Part shown: positions 61,152 to 64,000 of the stretch, piece by piece
Position numbering within the stretch: the first letter of the stretch is position 1
Layout: the number at the start of each line of letters is the position of its first letter
Assembly (NCBI RefSeq): GCF_007990525.1
Contig: NZ_AP019823.1
Location: forward strand, 930,001-994,000
DNA from: Leptotrichia hofstadii
GTDB lineage: Bacteria > Fusobacteriota > Fusobacteriia > Fusobacteriales > Leptotrichiaceae
Direction: 5' to 3'
Length of the DNA: 64,000 nucleotides
Notes under the pieces: model-generated
Seen by the model: the letters and a program-made list of their open reading frames with translations, nothing else
The model's database searches: none
What the model was told of the DNA's origin: nothing
Made by a program: the position numbers and the translations under genes

Positions 61152-62060
61152 ATGAAAGATAAAAGAGTGACTGTTGGAGGACAGGCTGTTGTGGAAGGGG
61201 TTATGATGAGAGGGCCTAAAGCGATTGCAACAGCTGTTCGTAAGCAGGATGGAAGTATTGTTTATAAAAAAATAACACTTACTGAGAAAAATAATAAATG
61301 GTTAAAAGTACCTTTTGTTAGGGGAGTTATAGCACTTTATGATGCAATGGTAGTTGGGACGAAAGAACTTATTTTTGCATCAAATCAGGCTGGACTGGAA
61401 GAGGAGAAATTGACAGATAAACAGGTTGGGTTTACTGTTATGACATCGGTTTTATTAGGAATTGCCGTATTTATGTGGCTGCCATCTGCTGTTGGAGGTT
61501 TTTTCTTTAAAGATAATGTTTTAAAAGCCAATATTGTTGAGGCTGTGATAAAATTAATTCTTTTCTTGGGGTATATTTATGGAATTTCGTTTTTGAAGGA
61601 TATACAACGAGTTTTTGAATATCATGGGGCAGAACATAAAAGTATTATGAATTACGAAATGGAAAAGGAATTAACACCAAAAAATGCAAAAGAATGTACA
61701 AGATTTCATCCAAGATGTGGTACAAGCTTTCTTTTACTTGTAATGTTTATAAGTATTTTAGTATTTTCAACAGTTGATTTATTTTTTAAAGTTCCAACTG
61801 GACATTTTACAATGCTTCTTTATAAATTAGTAACAAGAATACTGTTTGTACCATTTGTTGCTGGACTTTCTTATGAAATACAGCGTTGGACAAGTTATCA
61901 TTTGGATAATGTTTTTGCAAAAATAATAGCTGTTCCAGGAATGTGGCTACAAAAAATTACTACAAGTGAACCTGATGAAAGCCAGCTGGAAGTGGCGATT
62001 GTGGCTTTGAATGTGGCGTTGGGGAATGAAGTAACGAATGCGACGGAAGTTTTTGAATAG
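61152..62060 (+). CDS. DUF1385 (YqhQ-like) membrane protein
   Basis: This 302-residue protein opens with the family signature VTVGGQAVVEGVMMRGPKAIA. Several hydrophobic segments follow between residues 85 and 250, with a conserved YHGAEHKSIMNYE and RFHPRCGTSFLLLV motif. DUF1385 proteins are polytopic membrane proteins often near ribosomal or disA genes; the function is unknown. The conserved His, Glu and Cys motif suggests a metal-dependent site (inference). AGTAGGT precedes the ATG. A terminator follows at 62087. Confidence 0.88.
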   Translation: MKDKRVTVGGQAVVEGVMMRGPKAIATAVRKQDGSIVYKKITLTEKNNKWLKVPFVRGVIALYDAMVVGTKELIFASNQAGLEEEKLTDKQVGFTVMTSVLLGIAVFMWLPSAVGGFFFKDNVLKANIVEAVIKLILFLGYIYGISFLKDIQRVFEYHGAEHKSIMNYEMEKELTPKNAKECTRFHPRCGTSFLLLVMFISILVFSTVDLFFKVPTGHFTMLLYKLVTRILFVPFVAGLSYEIQRWTSYHLDNVFAKIIAVPGMWLQKITTSEPDESQLEVAIVALNVALGNEVTNATEVFE

Positions 62061-62086
62061 AAATTTGGATAAAATTATTTTGGATA

Positions 62087-62109
62087 AGGCTGGATTTTCC
62101 AGTCTTTTT
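62087..62109 (+). terminator. Terminator after the DUF1385 gene
   Basis: AGGCTGGA (62087-62094), loop TTT, TCCAGTCT (62098-62105), then TTTT. An 8-bp stem with one G-T pair, probably ending the radA-disA-DUF1385 operon. Confidence 0.8.
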
Positions 62110-62299
62110 GTATACATTAAATTTACTTGTTAATTTTATAAATATAAAATTAGAAAGAAAGAGTTGCGAGAAGTTAATAATAACAGTATTCGTATAGAAG
62201 GAATCAGAAATTGAGAAAGTTTGAAGTTAAAGAATACCATATTAATAAGAGTTTATAAACTTTATAAATTCTGTAAAAATAAATTTTAAGGAGATAACA

Positions 62300-62629
62300 T
62301 TGAACAGAAAAACAATCGCAAGTTTAACTATCTTGATTGCTTCATTAAATGTTAAGGCTGCTAAACTTGTGTTTACTTCAGAGAAAACACCAACATATAA
62401 TAAAATAGATGAAAAATTTATAAAATATGTAAAATACAAAAATCAGGCTGTAGAATATAGCGATGGAATAGGAATAACAGATGGAACATTGGATTTTGAA
62501 AATCTTGAAATATACGCAGGATTAGAGTGTTGTTTTACAATTTATTTTATATTTATTAATGTGTTAGCAAGGGCATTCAAAAGGATGCCCTTTATAAATA
62601 TTATATTGAAGGTAATATTATTTTTTTAA
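62300..62629 (+). CDS. Truncated exported ORF that runs through a terminator
   Basis: A TTG at 62300 with AAGGAGAT eight bases upstream opens a signal peptide (RKTIASLTILIASLNVKA). About 55 mature residues of normal composition follow (TSEKTPTYNKIDEKFIKYVK, later ITDGTLDFENLEIYAGLE). The frame then changes character, becoming a hydrophobic Phe/Ile/Leu run encoded by a T-rich stretch and a terminator hairpin. It appears to be the 5' end of a larger outer-membrane or secreted protein whose 3' part was deleted. It overlaps the convergent gene by 12 bp. It may be non-functional. Confidence 0.45.
   Translation: MNRKTIASLTILIASLNVKAAKLVFTSEKTPTYNKIDEKFIKYVKYKNQAVEYSDGIGITDGTLDFENLEIYAGLECCFTIYFIFINVLARAFKRMPFINIILKVILFF
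62569..62596 (+). terminator. Hairpin terminator inside the truncated ORF
   Basis: AAGGGCAT (62569-62576), loop TCAAAAGG, ATGCCCTT (62585-62592), then TATAAAT. The T tract is short. It also lies downstream of the convergent lipoprotein gene. Confidence 0.6.
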
Positions 62630-63349
62630 TTTATCAACTTCTTCAATCAGCCTATCTGAATTTATATAGGAATCATCTTTTTTATCACTGTCTTCAATAG
62701 CCCCAAGATAAGTTTCCACGTCTTCTTCTCCTAGAATGCCATCAAGCAGTTGATATAAGATTTCTCTTCTTCTGTTTGCAGGTATTTTTTCATATCCTTT
62801 CATATAAACTGAAATGTTTAATATTTTCTCTTTTTTACTGTCTATTTTAAAATAAAGGTCGTCAGAAGACATATCTATTCCGCTTGACATTCTTATCCTA
62901 ACTTTCTTCATTCGCTGTTTAAAAGGTTTTACAATCCATTTTTCCATTTTTGGTGCATTTGCGGCTAATTTTCTCACAGCGGGAAATAAGTCAACAAGAC
63001 CATTTGCTGTTATTATTAATTCTCGTTTTCCATTTTTTGGAACAGCTGATATTTCAACTCCCAAAGCTTCATTTATAACACTTAATCTTATATGAATCTG
63101 TCGCCAGATTTTCTGTTGCTCATCCTTTGAAAGTTTATCGAAATTATAAATTTTATCTTCATTTTCCTTGAAATAATCCCAAAAGAATTTACTCTTGCTT
63201 TCAAAAGCTTCTATTTTTACATCTTCATTTTTAGTTATTTCCTGCTGATTTTCAGTAACATTTTTTTGTTCAATTCTTTCTTTATCGTTTTTATCTTTTT
63301 GACAACTTAATATTGTTAAAGCGAGTAAAATTAAAATATTTTTTTTCAT
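62618..63349 (-). CDS. Lipoprotein of unknown function
   Basis: This 243-residue protein has a lipoprotein signal (KKNILILLALTILSC) followed by a charged linker (about residues 17-55). A globular domain follows with FFWDYFKENEDKIYNFDKLS, HIRLSVINEALGVEIS and KRELIITANGLVDLFPAVRK. This is reminiscent of DUF695-like domains, though I am not sure. The ATG at 63349 with AAAAGGAG is preferred over 63370. It would be membrane-anchored, facing the periplasm or surface. Confidence 0.75.
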   Translation of the reverse strand: MKKNILILLALTILSCQKDKNDKERIEQKNVTENQQEITKNEDVKIEAFESKSKFFWDYFKENEDKIYNFDKLSKDEQQKIWRQIHIRLSVINEALGVEISAVPKNGKRELIITANGLVDLFPAVRKLAANAPKMEKWIVKPFKQRMKKVRIRMSSGIDMSSDDLYFKIDSKKEKILNISVYMKGYEKIPANRRREILYQLLDGILGEEDVETYLGAIEDSDKKDDSYINSDRLIEEVDKLKK

Positions 63350-63609
63350 AAAAAATTCTCCTTTTTTCATAGTAAGATTAATTTAAAATCTATGATTATA
63401 TATTCTAAATTTTGGATTTGATACCTTTTAAAAAAGTTCAAATTATAATTATTTTATCGTAAAATTATTTTAAAATCAAGTTTATCTCAATTATATGCAA
63501 ATTTTTCAAAAATTAGAATAAAAAAATTAAATAAATATATTTGACTTTTAGAAAAAATATAAATATAATGTGATTAATAATAAATAAAAAAGAGAGGAAT
63601 TGAGGGGAT

Positions 63610-64000
63610 ATGATTAAAAAGGGAAAAAATGAGAAAGTGGAAAAAAAGAAAAATTTGCCAGTTGGAATTGACAATTTTGAAGTGATGATACAAAATAATT
63701 ACTATTATTTTGATAAAACTGGGCTAATTAAAGAAATTCTGGAAAGTGGAACGACAAGAATTTTGTTTACAAGACCACGCCGGTTTGGGAAATCCCTAAA
63801 TATGTCGATGCTGAAATATTTTTTTGATGTGAAGAATAAAGATGAAAATAAGAAACTTTTCGAAAATTTAGAAATTTCTAAAAGTGAATATTTTGATAGA
63901 CAAGGACAGAATCCAGTTATTTTTATCAGTTTTAAGGATTTTGAGGAAAAAAACTGGGAAAATGGTTTTAACAGTATAAAAGAGGAAATAAAATCCTTGT
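63610..64000 (+). CDS. AAA-ATPase-like protein, N-terminal part (cut by window edge)
   Basis: The first 130 residues of a gene that runs off the right edge. After a Lys-rich start come GIDNFEVMIQNNYYYFDKTG, then LFTRPRRFGKSLNMSMLKYF (a Walker A-like GKS) and later NPVIFISFKDF. This is the opening pattern of the predicted AAA-ATPase-like family that usually ends in a PD-(D/E)XK nuclease-like domain. It is found in many copies in Fusobacteria and Bacteroidetes; its role is unknown. GAGGGGA lies very near the ATG at 63610. Confidence 0.85.
   Translation, partial: MIKKGKNEKVEKKKNLPVGIDNFEVMIQNNYYYFDKTGLIKEILESGTTRILFTRPRRFGKSLNMSMLKYFFDVKNKDENKKLFENLEISKSEYFDRQGQNPVIFISFKDFEEKNWENGFNSIKEEIKSL

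Noticed and set aside
1-64000. tRNA genes, rRNA genes, insertion sequences, integrases or known riboswitches
   Set aside because: None could be recognised by eye on either strand; cloverleaf and transposase patterns were looked for without success.

Overview
The window looks like chromosomal DNA from a Leptotrichia-like member of the Fusobacteriota. The DNA is very AT-rich with long A and T runs. It encodes an outer membrane (OmpA-type lipoprotein, autotransporter beta-barrel, GmhA of LPS heptose synthesis, a MliC-like lysozyme inhibitor). It also carries operons laid out as in Firmicutes (acpP-fabF-rnc-coaD, radA-disA). The Fusobacteria-typical AAA-ATPase-like family starts at the right edge. 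The genus is inferred from gene content and style; no rRNA or other direct taxonomic marker is present. No tRNA, rRNA, insertion sequence or CRISPR array was seen.

Left part (1-13.6 kb). A minus-strand deoxy-sugar operon (class II aldolase, rhamnulokinase, sugar ABC ATPase running off the edge) sits behind a striking control region. Five LacI-type palindromes lie at about 64-bp steps, and each of four repeat units also carries a partial copy of the aldolase start region. Further out are a decayed tannase/feruloyl esterase fragment and a compact module that looks like a type I toxin-antitoxin pair. Then come an esterase, an unknown protein, an M20 amidohydrolase, a 23S rRNA uracil methyltransferase, a PduO-type cobalamin adenosyltransferase, proC, a secreted protein, an OmpA lipoprotein and an Old Yellow Enzyme-type flavoenzyme.

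Surface and peptide region (13.6-31.7 kb). This holds a large autotransporter with a lipoprotein-type signal, small secreted proteins, and a lipoprotein gene broken by a stop codon. A dihydrouridine synthase is followed by a four-gene cluster (YhcH, S66 LD-carboxypeptidase, M19 dipeptidase, PuuD-like amidase) that would suit recycling of cell-wall peptides. A second, tiny lipoprotein gene is also broken by a stop. Next are asnA, a methyltransferase, a nucleotidyltransferase, LysR-gmhA-MATE, and the MliC-like protein.

Middle (32-48 kb). A CDF metal exporter and a four-gene TPR / DUF4037 / DUF4125 / unknown operon of unknown purpose come first. Then a prepilin-like gene abuts comEC, followed by yjdM, era and uvrB. 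An AbiD/AbiF (Abi_2, HEPN) gene is preceded by its own consensus promoter, a short structured RNA and a terminator. SppA, a class II Fic protein, an ArsC/Spx-like protein and two overlapping unknown genes complete this part.

Right part (48-64 kb). Housekeeping genes: rplS (TTG start, structured leader), an oversized signal peptidase I, a RimI-like acetyltransferase, a SWIM-SNF2 helicase, acpP, fabF, rnc, coaD, radA, disA and a YqhQ-like DUF1385 membrane protein. It ends with a truncated exported ORF, a lipoprotein and a partial AAA-ATPase-like gene. Several long intergenic gaps hold copies of one modular family of hairpin-rich repeats.

The strongest candidates for something little described are the operator and leader array (2310-2640), the small-peptide/sRNA module (3075-3360), the Abi_2 gene with its upstream RNA (42191-43308) and the TPR/DUF4037/DUF4125 operon (33335-36228).
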